Positions 10,362-21,570 of a stretch of 64,000 nucleotides of DNA are shown in pieces; position 1 is the first letter of the stretch, and every line of letters begins with the position of its first letter. The stretch covers positions 46,093,646 to 46,157,645 of the forward strand of contig CM039508.1 of assembly GCA_022432975.1 (NCBI GenBank), given 5' to 3'. A program made the position numbers and the translations under genes. This DNA is from Begonia masoniana (lineage: Eukaryota; Streptophyta; Magnoliopsida; Cucurbitales; Begoniaceae). The notes under the pieces are model-generated. The model made no database searches. It saw nothing but the letters and a program-made list of their open reading frames with translations, and was not told the DNA's origin.

Positions 10362-11719
10362 TGTAACACCCGACAACTTCGGACAGATAAACTTTCTTTT
10401 TAGGAAACAGAATTAACTGCCACCCTTGTATAAATAAATTTCTTTGGTCGAAAATTTAGGCGCCAAGTTTAATCAATCCTTTTTATAAAAATTAGGTTTG
10501 GTGGCACACTTGTAATTAAGCCTAGCTTATTAAGTGTATAAATAGAAAATAGAAATCCTAAAACCTCACAAAAATCTCCACCAGCCGACTTTTCTCTTTT
10601 AGCCGACTCTCTCTCTCCCTTCAGCTCTTTTCTCTGTTCTCCCTCCAGCGATCAGCTTCCTCCTGATTTCTCCCGATACTCCAAGCTCGAGGTAAGATTT
10701 GGACAATGTGTTTGCTGATTAGTTATTTAGAAGTTGATTTTAAATTAGAGCTTGAGATTCGGGTTTGCTGAGAAATTTATAGTAACATAGTATTAATAGC
10801 TAATAACACAGTATTTTTGATTGTTGTAGATAATAAGTAGAAATAACAAACGTTTGCGGAGCTCGGGTAGTTGATGAACCTGAATCTCATTAATGTTTAG
10901 CTGAGGTTTCTATGCACACTAGGTGGTTGATACAATGCTCGAAATGAAATAAGTTAGACTTCTAGGAAATATACTTAGTTAGGAAACTACCATTCCTGAA
11001 TTTAGACTATTTAGGATTTGTTTTCTTACATTAATACATGAAATGTCTTAGGTGGAAAAGGCTCCAAGTGAAGGAAAGACGTTGCTATGGAATCCAGGTA
11101 AGTGAGTGTATTAAGATTTTCGACCCTTACGGCCCTACATCACAAGGGTAGTAGGTTGGGATTTGTCTCTAATGATTGGTTATGTTTAGGAAGTACTCTG
11201 TTTTAGTACAATGTTTGGAATAGTAGATGCTTTGTATTCTGGTGAATGACTCCTTCCACGGTCTCGTGTTCTGTACACGTTTATGCCCATGCATCATGTT
11301 TTATTTACCGAGAATACAAAATGTTTTACATGCATACCCCCCTTATAAATGAAACAAGAAAAAGAAATGAATGAAACCCTGATTAAGTGAGAGTTGGGGT
11401 CGGTTATGGCCATGTCACTGTCTAGGGATGGACTATGATTCTTGCCCGTAAGGGCCATGTACACGCGCACTGCCTACCCCCCTCCCTTCGGCACAAACTC
11501 CTCCTTAATCCATGATACGAGAACGATGAACAAGAATATGATTCCCACGATATGAATATGAATGTGAACACAAACATGATTCTCGATCTGAATAAAAGAT
11601 GTGAACATGATTATATTAAGTATGCGTTCGTAAGCATTCATGTATTTATTGTACTCCTTACTAAGCAAGTAGGCTTATAGTTTGAACCTTATGATATAGG
11701 TGACGAAACATCATGTGAA

Positions 11720-13156
11720 TGTTGACTTATAGATTGTTTAAGTCATAATTTGTTTTTGATTATGTATTTGTATAATTAGTGTACAATTTGATTATGTGTA
11801 TTTAAAGAGAATAATGAATATGAGTTTATTTGGAAATACCCCTGAAAAGGGTATTTTAGTTGTCTAATAAATCGGTTTGAGTATACAGAATTAAATAGCA
11901 AAACAGGCTTGCATATACCGATCGCTACACGACAAAGAAATGATGCATCTGCCGATAGCTGTTGAAGCTACTCCTGCCGATGCCGGTTCATGACGTGTTG
12001 AGGTGCATATGCCGATAACATTTACAAGTCTCATCTGCCCGTGAAGCTCTAAGCGAGCATCTGCCGATGATGTGTCAAGCGCTTATCTGTTTCATCTGCC
12101 GATGGTGTTTGAAGCCACATCTGCCGATGCTATTTGAAAACACATCTGCCGATGATAGTTGAAGACACATCTGCCGATGATGTTTGAAGCAGCTCCTGCC
12201 GATTGACTAAACGACAAAAGGAGATGCTGACTAAAGCTTGCACCTACCGATCACGTTTGACAATGCTCCTGCCGATGGAGTTTAAAGGTGCTTCTGCCGA
12301 TAAAAGTTTAAGATGCTTCTGCCGATAAAAGTTTAAGATGCTTCTGCCGATGGAATTCAAGGATACACCTGCCGATGGATTTTTAGGATACATCTGCCGA
12401 TGGCATTTCAAAGCTGCATCCACCGATGACGTGTCTCTGCTTCATAAGTTGCATCTGCCGGTGAACTTCCGCCAAAATTCAAAGCTAGCCGCGAAGCTAC
12501 AGTGACGTCGTTTTCAGCATTAACTCCAGACCTTTAATGGCGACGACGAACAACATTTTCAGAAGCAACAGATAGCTGCTTCAGTACGGATGCTTCCCAA
12601 CGGTAACATTTTTAACATTTGAAGAAAAAAGAAGCATTCAATTCTCTGAAGCAATTTTATACAGAGTATATAAGCAGAAGAAAAGGCTCGAAGACTAACT
12701 TTTGCCAATTTGAATTCTGAGCCCTAACTGCGAAAATTTTTTTCACACTCTGTATTCTTCTCTACATCTCTCAATTCTAACTTGAGATTCATTTTTGTGA
12801 GATTGTAGTCTGAGCTTAATATTTTACAAACTCAAACTTGTAACGGCAGTGGATTGACGCCCGTGAAGTTCAATCTAAATCTGTAAAGGCAGTTGATCGG
12901 AGCCCGGAATCCCGATCTGTTATTTCTCGTGAGGAGAAGGGTAAGGATCTTCAAGGGGTGAGCCTTGGAGCGAGGACGTAGGCAGTTTGGCCGAACCACG
13001 TAAAAAATACTGGTGTTGAATCTCTCTTACTCTCTCTTTATTTTTGATATTACCTTATTTGCTATTAAACTAATTAAGAGAGTAACATTAATTGATTATT
13101 AGATTAATTTTTTAAAAGTCTAATTCACCCCCCTCTTAGACAATTTCGGTCCTTCA
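11720..13156 (+). mobile_element. Solo LTR, copia-like family S (1437 bp)
   Basis: Bounded by TGTTGACTTA and GGTCCTTCA with duplication GTGAA at 11715-11719 and 13157-13161. It matches the minus-strand copy at 24081-25424 at both ends (CACCCCCCTCTTAGACAA; TTTAAGTC then TTTGTTTTTGAT). A TATATAAG box (12667-12674) and a leader with ACGGCAGTGGATTGACG follow. About twenty degenerate units with core CATCTGCCGATG fill ~11940-12470, upstream of the TATA box. No coding sequence. Assignment to copia rests on my recollection of the CACCCCCCTCTTAG end type and is tentative; the LTR nature is firm. Confidence 0.85.
11936..12475 (+). repeat. Degenerate tandem repeat, CATCTGCCGATG core
   Basis: Roughly 25-35-bp units of the form CATCTGCCGATG-N-TTTGAAG lie in the U3 part of the family S solo LTR, ahead of its TATA box. 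Upstream placement fits a promoter or enhancer role, unproven. Confidence 0.75.
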
Positions 13157-13611
13157 GTGAAGACTTCACTGTAGAAGAAAATGCTTAAGTCTGGTTGTTG
13201 GATGTTGCTGATGGTGATGATTTGTAGCTGGGAAGCGATTTCAACCCGCGGAGTGTTGCTTTTAGTACAATTTAGTAAGATCTGAGATAAGAAGTATGAG
13301 TGGAAATGAATTACTCTATAGTAACAGGTATTTGACTTATTAAGTACGAATTTAAGTTTAAGAAGGTTCAAGATTAAAGAATTCTCTTTCTGTATTAAGT
13401 CTTCCGCTACGTATTTAAATTAAGGATTACAATGTTATGTGTATGGAGATTTTTGGTAAAGGTAGTAAGTTTATAGAAGAACAGAGAATTGAAATGTCAA
13501 TTTCGATAGATTATCGGAAGATGTTATGTAACGACCCCTTTTCCCAGCAAGATATTGTCCGCTCTGGGGATTGGGGCGTAGCCCAATATCCTCCCCTCAC
13601 GGCTTTGTTTG

Positions 13612-13691
13612 GCGAGAACTTCCCGGAAGGTCACCCAACCTGGAATTACTCTCGCCGAAGCACTTTTAACTTCGGAGTTCTTATGGGATCC
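13612..13691 (-). ncRNA. 5S rRNA-like segment, Cassandra array LTR 1
   Basis: Reverse complement of GATCCCATAAGAACTCCGAAGTTAA followed by GGTTGGGTGACCTTCCGGGA-type C-box sequence, read in two pieces; same state of preservation as in the element at 301-1286. Confidence 0.85.
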
Positions 13692-14344
13692 GTTGCCAAT
13701 TGTGCTCCAAAACGCGTCTTGCTATGTTGGGAGGGTCTCTTTACATATGTTTCATTTCCACATACTTCCCCAAGCGATGTGGGATTGTGACGACCCCCTT
13801 TTACAACCTATCACCTTCCGGTTCGCCCGCGCGGACATACCGCCATCCGGGTTCCGGTTCGTGCAGCCATCGTACACATACTTGCACATTCGGGTCATCG
13901 CAATCACCCCCCCCTCGGGGGGCCCAACGTCCTCGTTGGCCACATTTCCGGTTGGGTACAGGCTCTGATACCATTTGTAACTGGGTGTACGCCGGGGATT
14001 GGGCGTAGCAGTTGGGAGGGTCTCTTTACATATGTTTCATTTCCACATACTTCCCCAAGCGATGTGGGATTGTGACGACCCCCTTTTTACAACCTATCAC
14101 CTTCCGGTTCGCCCGCGCGGACATACCGCCATCCGGGTTCCGGTTCGTGCAGCCATCGTACACATACTTGCACATTCGGGTCATCGCAATCACCCCCCCT
14201 CGGGGGCCCAACGTCCTCGTTGGCCACATTTCCGGTTGGGTACAGGCTCTGATACCATTTGTAACGACCCCCTTTTCCCAGCAAGATATTGTCCGCTCTG
14301 GGGATTGGGCGTAGCCCAATATCCTCCCCTCACGGCTTTGTTTG

Positions 14345-14422
14345 GCGAGAACTTCCCGGAAGGTCACCCAACCTGGAATTACTCTCGCCGAAGCACTTTT
14401 AACTTCGAGTTCTTATGGATCT
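14345..14422 (-). ncRNA. 5S rRNA-like segment, Cassandra array LTR 3
   Basis: The C-box (GGGTGACCTTCCGGGA) is intact. Small deletions hit the CGGAGTTCTTATGGGATCC end (here CGAGTTCTTATGGATC). Confidence 0.8.
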
Positions 14423-14789
14423 GTTGCCAATTGTGCTCCAAATGCGTTTTGCTATGTTGGGAGGGTCTCTTTACATATGTTTCATTTCCACATACTTCCC
14501 CAAGCGATGTGGGATTGTGACGACCCCCTTTTTACAACCTATCACCTTCCGGTTCGCCCGCGCGGACATACCGCCATCCGGGTTCCGGTTCGTGCAGCCA
14601 TCGTACACATACTTGCACATTCGGGTCATCGCAATCACCCCCCCTCGGGGGCCCAACGTCCTCGTTGGCCACATTTCCGGTTGGGTACAGGCTCTGATAC
14701 CATTTGTAACGACCCCTTTTCCCAGCAAGATATTGTCCGCTCTGGGGATTGGGCCGTAGCCCAATATCCTCCCCTCACGGCTTTGTTTG

Positions 14790-14869
14790 GCGAGAACTTC
14801 CCGGAAGGTCACCCAACCTGGAATTGCTCTCACCGAAGCACTTTTAACTTCGGAGTTCTTATGGGATCT
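14790..14869 (-). ncRNA. 5S rRNA-like segment, Cassandra array LTR 4
   Basis: Similar to LTR 1, with two visible substitutions (CTCACC for CTCGCC and GATCTG for GATCCG). This LTR is the 5' LTR of the array in element orientation. Confidence 0.8.
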
Positions 14870-15666
14870 GTTGCCAATTGTGCTCCAAAATGCGTTTTGC
14901 TATGTTGGGAGGGTCTCTTTACATATGTTTCATTTCCACATACTTCCCCAAGCGATTTGGGATTGTGACGACCCCCTTTTTACCACCTGTCACCTTCCGG
15001 TTCGCCCGCGCGGACGTACCGCCATCCGGGTTCTGGTTTTTGCAGCCATCGTACACATACCTGCACATTCGGGTCATCACATGTTAATCGGTAATTGTTG
15101 AGTGTCACTGATGAGCGGTAGAAGTTACTCTGTTAATGTTGAGTGTCACTGTTGAGCGGTAGAAGTTACTCTGTTAATGTTGAATGTACTATTGATCGGT
15201 GGATGCTAGATGTATGAGTCATCCGACTGACGTCATCGGTAGATGTTAAGTGTTACTGTTGATCGGTGGATGCTAGATGTATGAGTCATCCGGCTGATGT
15301 CATCGGTAGATGTTGAGCGTTACTGTTGATCGGTGGATGCTGGATCTATGAGTCATCCAACTGACGTCATCGGTAGATGTTGAGTGTTATTGATCGGTGG
15401 ATGCTGGATTAACGAGTCATCCGGCTGACGTCATCGGTAGATGTTGAGTATTACTGTTGAGCGGTAAATGTGATCGGCAGAGGTTAATTCGATCGTCAGT
15501 TGATGTCTTCCTTTATATAAATATATAGATGATTTTCCAAACGATTCTTTAATGACTTTGGATTTAATTTAGAGTTTCACAAAAAAAATATAGATATACG
15601 AGTCAAAAATAGGCTTACGCTCATGATTATGAAAATTCTCGACCCGTCGGGTTTCGGGTTGTGACA

Positions 15667-16653
15667 TCTTCCCCTCATAGTCGACCACTTACAATCAATT
15701 CTCATTCTATAAGAACTAGATCAAAAGCCGGTATTTCCAAACTACGAGTTCTTTCTGCCCAAGCAGATGTCTCTCTTGAATCGAAAACCTTCCTGCAAGC
15801 ATCTAAAAGTACTCATTGGATGATAGTTATGCATGATGAAATGATAGCTCTTCACAAGAATAGCTCATAGCAGCTCGTGTCTTTACCTCCCAATGCCAAG
15901 CTCATTTGGTTGCAAGTGGATTTTCAAAGTGAAGCTTAACTCAGATGGCTCTATCTGTCGCTATAAAGCTCGCCTAGTGGCAAAAGGTTGTGATCAAACT
16001 GAGGGTGTTGATTACAATGAGACTTTTAACCCAGTTGTTAAACCTACCACAGTTCGGACAATTCTATCTTTAGCACTCTCTCTGAACTGGAATATTCGAC
16101 AATTGCATATAAACAACATCTTCTTACATGGTGACTTGACTGATACAATATATATGCAACAACCCCTTGATTCATCTCAGCCTTATGCAACATGTTTATT
16201 GAAGAAAGCTTCGTACGGTCTTAAACAGTCTCTTCGAGCATGGTACAACAAATTACATAATGTCTTGCTTGCCTAGGGTTTCTCAGCATCGAAATCTTAT
16301 GCCTCCTTATTTATTTACAGGAAGAATTCGGTCACGTTACTTATCCTGGTATACGTTAAAGATATTATTCTTACAGGTCACTCGACCTCTTTATTGGATC
16401 AGTTTCTCCGTTATTTACATCAACAATTCGTAGTTCGCGATCTCGACTCTCTTTCCTATTTTCTCGGCATTTCTGTTACACAGACTACTTCTAGTATGCA
16501 TTTTTCTCAATCTAGATACATCACTGAGTTGCTTCACAGGGCTCAAATGGGTTCTTGCAAATCGGTTCCTACTCCAATGGTATCGGGACCGATTATGTCC
16601 ATCAACTCCGGCACACGTGATGGTTTTCTCTATCGCAGCATAGTTGTGTTCCT
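15667..16653 (+). pseudogene. Ty1/copia reverse transcriptase remnant (second half)
   Basis: Continuation of the copia element at 1750-3531. The RT domain reads [14 protein letters not shown]...YKARLVAKG from 15915 and [16 protein letters not shown] near 16207, then shifts through a TAG at 16274 into the C-terminal half (SLSYFLGISVTQ near 16448; PTPMV near 16570). Both catalytic aspartate sites are lost: motif A reads [12 protein letters not shown], where copia RTs have Asp at the His, and the YVDD box reads YVKD near 16350. RNase H and the 3' LTR are absent; the sequence stops at the CACTA-like insertion and is not seen again to its right. Confidence 0.85.
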
Positions 16654-16659
16654 TCACTA

Positions 16660-16742
<83 letters not shown>

Positions 16743-16867
16743 ACTATATATTTGTAATGATGTTTATTTTGTTTTTTGTTTACAAATTGTTTCTTTTATT
16801 GTTAACACGTGTAAAGCGGCCAGGTCGCATGATTGCAGGCATCATTGCATAAGGCGTTTTGTAGTGG
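16654..16867. mobile_element. CACTA-like MITE with A- and T-homopolymer core
   Basis: Left end CACTACAAAA, right end TTTTGTAGTG, the inverted termini typical of CACTA-type elements, ~213 bp apart with no coding capacity. A run of ~43 A then ~35 T (about 16659-16737) lies inside the left end. I cannot find a matching 3-bp target duplication (left CTT, right GCC), so the boundaries or the insertion history are uncertain. The homopolymer lengths may be assembly artefacts. Confidence 0.5.
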
Positions 16868-17498
16868 CCCCAAAAAAAAAAAAAAAAATAAAAAAAAGAA
16901 ATTTTCTGATTGATAGTAATATCAATGACAATATCTTAAAGAATAATCTCATTTCAAACCATCACATATATAACTATAATTTTACAATTTTGAGATTATT
17001 TTAGCTTCTTCAAGACCATCCTTTTTCAGTCATAAAATAGACAATAGTCTCTCCCCAACTGTAGCTAAGACTTGAGAGAGATAGAATCATGTAGATTTTA
17101 AACAAGCTTTACCTAAAATTTGAGTCCAAACTTACATGACCAGTAATATAAACATGTATAATTTCAAAATCTTTACCATTTGGCAGCGACAAGTGTCACT
17201 TCATCAAAGAAATTAGCTTGGAGCCGCAAGGTGGGGCTCTCTTAATATACTACGCAACAAAGCTCTCCCATCCTCTGCATCAATGAAGTATAACGCTGCA
17301 CAACTTAATAAAAGTCTTATCATCTCTGGCCATGTCCCATTACAGAAATAAAAAAAAATAAAATTACTTTTCAAAACTGATAGACATAATTTGATCGTTT
17401 GTTCTCACTTGGATATTTTCTTATCTTCTAGAAACCTTGACTTTTCAAAGAAATACTTCTTGGAAAATGGCACAAAACTTGAAATGAATCGAAAATAT
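16868..17498. other. AT-rich non-coding stretch, unassigned
   Basis: Begins with an A-rich tract and contains no reading frame of note, no recognisable LTR end and no structured repeat. Given the LTR 3' part at 18822-19088 and 21433-21570, some of it may be the 5'-ward part of that LTR, but I see no clear match. Confidence 0.5.
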
Positions 17499-17598
17499 NN
17501 NNNNNNNNNNNNNNNNNNNNNNNNNNNNNNNNNNNNNNNNNNNNNNNNNNNNNNNNNNNNNNNNNNNNNNNNNNNNNNNNNNNNNNNNNNNNNNNNNN
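17499..17598. other. Assembly gap (100 N)
   Basis: Exactly 100 N, the usual placeholder for a gap of unknown size. Reading frames crossing it are artefacts. Confidence 0.99.
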
Positions 17599-18821
17599 TT
17601 CAAGTATGAACCACTACTTTTTTGTGGGACCTTAGCATTTCTAAATTTAAACACGTCAACTAACCTTCTCACCAACAGACATCAGTTAAACCGCCTCATC
17701 AGTATACCAGTTCGAGACAGAGAAATGCTCCTCCAACCCCATCTATTCGTCAGTAAACTCAGGGAATTCACCTGCAGTATCCTCGACACCTACATCACAA
17801 AACTCATCTATTAGTTTAATGCTAAGTAAGTAAAGCAGTAATGAAATGAATTGCTGAAACATAAATTCCTAAACATGCAATTTCTACTTTCTCATCTCAG
17901 TTGCATACACATACATTCATAAACTGATCTGATCCCTTGGTTCCCTTGGGAGTGGGATCAATTCTCCCAATGTCATACATCCTCTACTCGATTAAGGGGC
18001 GGATGAATTCCCTTAATAGCTGATCTGATCCCATTGTTCCCTTGGGAGTGGGATCAATTCTCCCAATGTCATACATCCTCTACTCGATTAAGGGGCGGAT
18101 TAGTTCCCTTAATAATTGTCTGTCACATTCAGTTCATACGTCACATTCTTACATGGAAATTCATTTTCGTAATCTTTCAAAAACATGATGCATGACATAC
18201 AAAATCATTCTCAAAATGCATAACCCTACTGTTTTGTGATGTAGGCCCGAAGGCACATGCATACTCTACTTACCTGGTCTCCTGGAAAAACTTGGTGGCA
18301 AGCTACTTCGGGTATTACTCGAACCCTAAAAAAAAATCATAGGCAGAGCATACATTAACTTTCTCTAAACTTCATTCTAAACCACTAGAAATCTAAGGGA
18401 AACTGGTTCGGAAACTCAAGTCGTTGTGCATTCCCGATTTCAACTTAAGACCGAAACTAACACTCGCTTACTGTATTCTCCAAAACCTCAATATTATCCC
18501 TCCCACCAACGATGGATACAATGTAGTTAGAAATAGAAGCAAAACTCACCAGGTTCGGAGGAAATCGCTGGAGGAAGTCGAAGGGGGGTCTCCTAACGCG
18601 CTCTGCTAAGCTGAGGAGCTGAGAATGGAGAGGAAATGAAATAAAACAGTGGCGGCTACTTCAATAATAGTTTCCTTAAATACGCTATCCACCTTTAAAT
18701 TTCTAATTACTCTTATGCCCTTGCCTAGTCATCCACTAACCCTACATTTAATATTGCCATATAAATTGTGTCATTAGTTTAAAAGGAATAGAGGAACGGT
18801 TTAACAGAACTGGGTATTACA
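17599..18821 (-). repeat. Tekay-like LTR, minus strand, 3' part lost in the gap
   Basis: Read on the minus strand it begins TGTAATACCCAG at 18821 and runs to the gap. It has the group layout: donor in the leader (GAACCTG|GTGAG near 18549), acceptor with a T9 tract (TTTTTTTTTAG), a 52-nt micro-exon (18274-18325) ending CAG|GTAAGTAG, the motif GGGCCTACATCAC, and the second acceptor GATGTAG|GTG near 17790. A ~95-bp tandem duplication (GATCTGATCCC...CCCTTAA) lies at about 17926-18116 inside the second intron-like segment. It appears inserted in the LTR that continues at 18822. Confidence 0.8.
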
Positions 18822-19088
18822 GTGAGTTCTCCTTCTCTTCACCCAGATTTTCTTCTTTTCTATTGGTCACATTTCCTTTCAATTTTCAACACATGTTTTT
18901 GACTTTTCAACCAATTCACCATTTTCTTCTCTTTTGGTTTTGACATGTCAAAACTCTTTCTTCTCCTTACTTCATGCATTCCAACGTGATTGATTCACAT
19001 ATACTCTCTTTTCATTTAAATTTTATTATTAAATCCAAGGAAAATAACTCCAAATATAATTTACACAACATACTTTCACTTGTACTTC
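18822..19088 (-). repeat. Tekay-like LTR (family B), first visible piece
   Basis: Resembles the U3 end of the family B LTR at 31886-34794 (compare ~34600-34740: GACTTTTCAA, TTTGGTTTTGA and TTTCTTCTC tracts). It continues at 21433-21570 after a nested LTR. Non-coding. Confidence 0.6.
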
Positions 19089-21432
19089 TGTAACACCCGG
19101 CCTTTTTGCATGTAATTATTTTTCCGAACCAATTCTCGGGATTTAATTTAATGTAAATGCAATATATATGTTTTGTTGGAAAACTAAACTAATGTTTAAC
19201 TAGGTATAACACTAAGTTTAAAACCAATGGAAGGGCAAATTAGGAAGAAATTATAGTTGGTGGGAGAAATCAAATGGATGATTGACATGTGGCAACTTAT
19301 TGAAGAAGTTAAGTTCTTTCCCCTACGTGAAACCTTCTTCATTTCACTTCTCTGCTCCCTTTTCCTCTTCTCGGCATTCTCTCTCCCAGACGATAAGCAA
19401 CTATCGAAGCACCTTCGATCTTCTTGGATTTCCTTCTGTTTTTTGTCAAAGGTAAGCATCTACTCATGCTAACAAGTTTGGACAAGTTTAATGTGGGTTT
19501 TTCCTGAAGTTTAGGGTTATGGTATCTTGTGGAAAAAAAAAAACTCACTGTCTTTTGATGAAAACACACCGTTTTGTTTTCTAAGGGTTTGAATGAGTTT
19601 GGAACAGACTCTTCTGAATTATTTGTTAGCATTTGCAGCTTGTTTATTTTCTGAACGTACATGTACAGGTTCGAACATTTCCGAGGCTTTCCGGCTAACT
19701 GCATCGAGAAAATAGGTAAGTTCATACGTATAGGTTTGGCTCTTAAGGCCCTACAATACGGAGGTACTAGGTTTATGTTGTCGAGATTTCTGTTGGGTAG
19801 CTAAACCATAGGATAGGTTTTAGGTTAAGTGTATTCTGTTTTATATTCTGCTTATTAGTCTGTTGCCTGTCTATGAATGTTCATGCATACACGTTTTCTC
19901 TGAAAGTCATGAAAATGTTTTCTGTACACTGTTTGAAGTTAAGTAAGATAAAACCTGTTATGAAATGTATGGTTAAGTGTGGATGAGGACTGGAATCCTG
20001 TTATGTACTCCCGTTATGTCCTGTTGTGGCATGTACTCCTGTTGCGCCAGCTCTTCCTCCCACTTATACCTTCCTGTCCAGTGAAATGTAATGTAATGTA
20101 ATGTTCATGTATTTAAAAAGGATTCATGCATAGCACGTTCATCACTCTTCATTGTATGTTCTTCCTGAGCTCTAGGCTCATAGTTGAACTCCCTGTTGTA
20201 GGTACGGATCCTGTAAACGAGGACTTTGTGCCTCATGCTGATGATGATCTGATGTAGTTGGCGGGTCGAGCTCATGGGGTGTGTTTGTGGCAGTTAGACA
20301 TAAATCTGTTCAGAGAAAGAAAGGTTTTGAAGTTCTGTATTTAGGTTTTAAAAAAAAAAAAAAAACTTCTGTTATAATGAATTCTGGAAATCCATGTTAA
20401 GTTCTGTACTGTCTTTGAGATTTTTAAAACAATGTATGGATTCTATGTCGATATTTAAAACCTCTGTATTTGACAGTTGAATTCATGTTCTGAATATTCT
20501 GGAATTGTTTGGAATATTTTCTGTTGGCCTGTGCATGGATGGTTTCTGGTTTTAGAGCCGTCCATGCAACTTGATTTTCTTAAGTTTTTGCCGTGGTTTT
20601 GTCGTGTTTCTTTAAACATGTGTTAAAGTTATGTTTTTAAATCAGTCTCTGAAGTTTGAAGTTTTGTGCTTCTGTTTTCATGCCCACTTTTTTTATGTCT
20701 TTCTGTTAAAAAGATCTTCAATTCTGCCTTCAAAATTTATGTCTTCCGGTGACGTCAGCTATGTTGTCTTATTCGACGTCTTCCGCCCAGTGTAAAATCT
20801 AAGTCCACCGATGCCTTCAAAATTTATGTCTTCCGGTGACGTCAGCTATTTTGTCTTATTCGATGTCTTCCGCCCAGTGTAAAATCTAAGTCCACCGATG
20901 CCTTCAAAATTTATGTCTTCCGGTGACGTCAGCTATTTTGTCTTATTCGACGTCTTCCGCCCAGTGTAAAATCTAAGTCCACCGATGCCTTCAAAATTTA
21001 TGTCTTCCGGTCACTGTTCACTTTTGTTTATTCACATCCACTATTTACATCTTCCGCCCTGCCTCCTGTCTTATTGGTTTATTTATTATTTGAATTCATC
21101 GCTGCCTTTTTTTTTTAAACTAAGTCTTCCGCTAGTCTTCCGCCTAAGTCTTCCGCCTTCATTTCCTCTTTTCCTGCTACTGCCAATTGCATTGTTTCAT
21201 TTCTCCTTCTGCCATTCATTTTGTAGTCTAGTTTTGAACTATTTCCTTTTCTCTGTTCTGATTCCAAATCCCGGAAATGTTCTCCTTCTCTGTTAAGCTT
21301 TAAGGTTTTACTCTTAAAAGTCAGTCTGTTTTCTGTTTGTTTAAAAAAAAATAGTCCCCGTTTTCTGTTAAATGTCCCGGAGTGACGGCTCGGTTCTCGG
21401 ATCCCGATCGGGTTCGGTTGCGGGCTATCACA
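19089..21432 (+). mobile_element. Tekay-like solo LTR (2344 bp), plus strand
   Basis: Starts TGTAACACCCGG and ends GGGCTATCACA. The flanking pentamers ACTTC (19084-19088) and ATTTC (21433-21437) fit a duplication with one change. Splice-like layout: donor CAAAG|GTAAGC (19451/19452), acceptor ACATGTACAG (19668), micro-exon 19669-19715 ending ATAG|GTAAGT, GGCCCTACAAT, acceptor CTGTTGTAG (20201). Tandem repeats with TGACGTCA follow. No internal region or second LTR, hence solo. Confidence 0.85.
20705..21010 (+). repeat. ~88-bp tandem repeat with TGACGTCA, about 3.3 copies
   Basis: Units contain GTCTTCCGGTGACGTCAGCT and CGACGTCTTCCGCCCAGTG. TGACGTCA is present in three successive units (about 20751, 20837, 20923). 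Adjacent units are nearly identical, so the expansion is recent. It lies ~420-730 bp from the LTR 3' end. Confidence 0.85.
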
Positions 21433-21570
21433 ATTTCAATTCTATCATTTTCTCTTCCAAATTATCACTTTTATTTCCAGGATCTAGGAAAACTCTAAAT
21501 TAGCATTAAACATTCTTAAAGTAACCCAGTCTAAGGCTACGTACGTCAAGAAAATTTTTCGGGTGTTACA
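21433..21570 (-). repeat. Tekay-like LTR (family B), terminal piece
   Basis: Ends TTTCGGGTGTTACA at 21570 (minus-strand LTR start TGTAACACCCG), like the ends at 27091, 34794 and 52488. The preceding GGCTACGTACGT matches the GGCGACGCACGT type just before the ends of the others. It abuts the pararetroviral sequence at 21571. Confidence 0.75.

Larger units (their letters stand above)
13527..15081 (-). mobile_element. Cassandra array: four LTRs and three internal segments
   Basis: Minus-strand Cassandra inserted in the Gypsy1 3' LTR; duplication TGTTA at 13522-13526 and 15082-15086. LTRs: 13527-13902, 13976-14188, 14260-14633, 14705-15081. Each internal segment (~70 bp) has the PBS (reverse complement GCTCTGATACCA at about 13963-13973, 14247-14257, 14692-14702) and a G-rich purine tract. 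A single duplication pair around the whole array means one insertion followed by expansion, most simply unequal recombination between LTRs. The second LTR is only 213 bp and lacks the 5S segment. Confidence 0.9.
3532..15666 (+). mobile_element. Gypsy1: Ty3/gypsy chromovirus, Tekay/Del type, full length with nested insertions
   Basis: LTR-bounded element (TGTAACACCC...GTGACA) inside the copia remnant. The 5-bp duplication TCTTC lies at 3527-3531 and 15667-15671. Order: 5' LTR, tRNA-Met PBS, gag, protease, RT, RNase H, integrase, chromodomain-like C-terminus, polypurine tract, 3' LTR. Gene order, PBS and chromodomain fit the Tekay/Del clade. The 3' LTR holds a solo LTR and a Cassandra array. 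By eye there are about ten mismatches in the first ~230 bases between the two LTRs, so the insertion is not recent. Coding is closed by many stops (see gag and pol entries). Confidence 0.93.
10362..15666 (+). repeat. Gypsy1 3' LTR, expanded by two nested insertions
   Basis: LTR sequence is present at 10362-11719, 13157-13526 and 15082-15666. Removing the nested solo LTR (11720-13156) and Cassandra array (13527-15081) with one copy of each duplication leaves an LTR collinear with 3532-5758. The TGACGTCA repeat block here (about 15082-15480) has more intact octamers (near 15228, 15364, 15430) than the 5' copy. Ends GTTGTGACA, followed by the TCTTC duplication. Confidence 0.92.

Noticed and set aside
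17391..17675. Frames crossing the N run
   Set aside because: They consist largely of unknown residues over an assembly gap. Same for 62963-63145.
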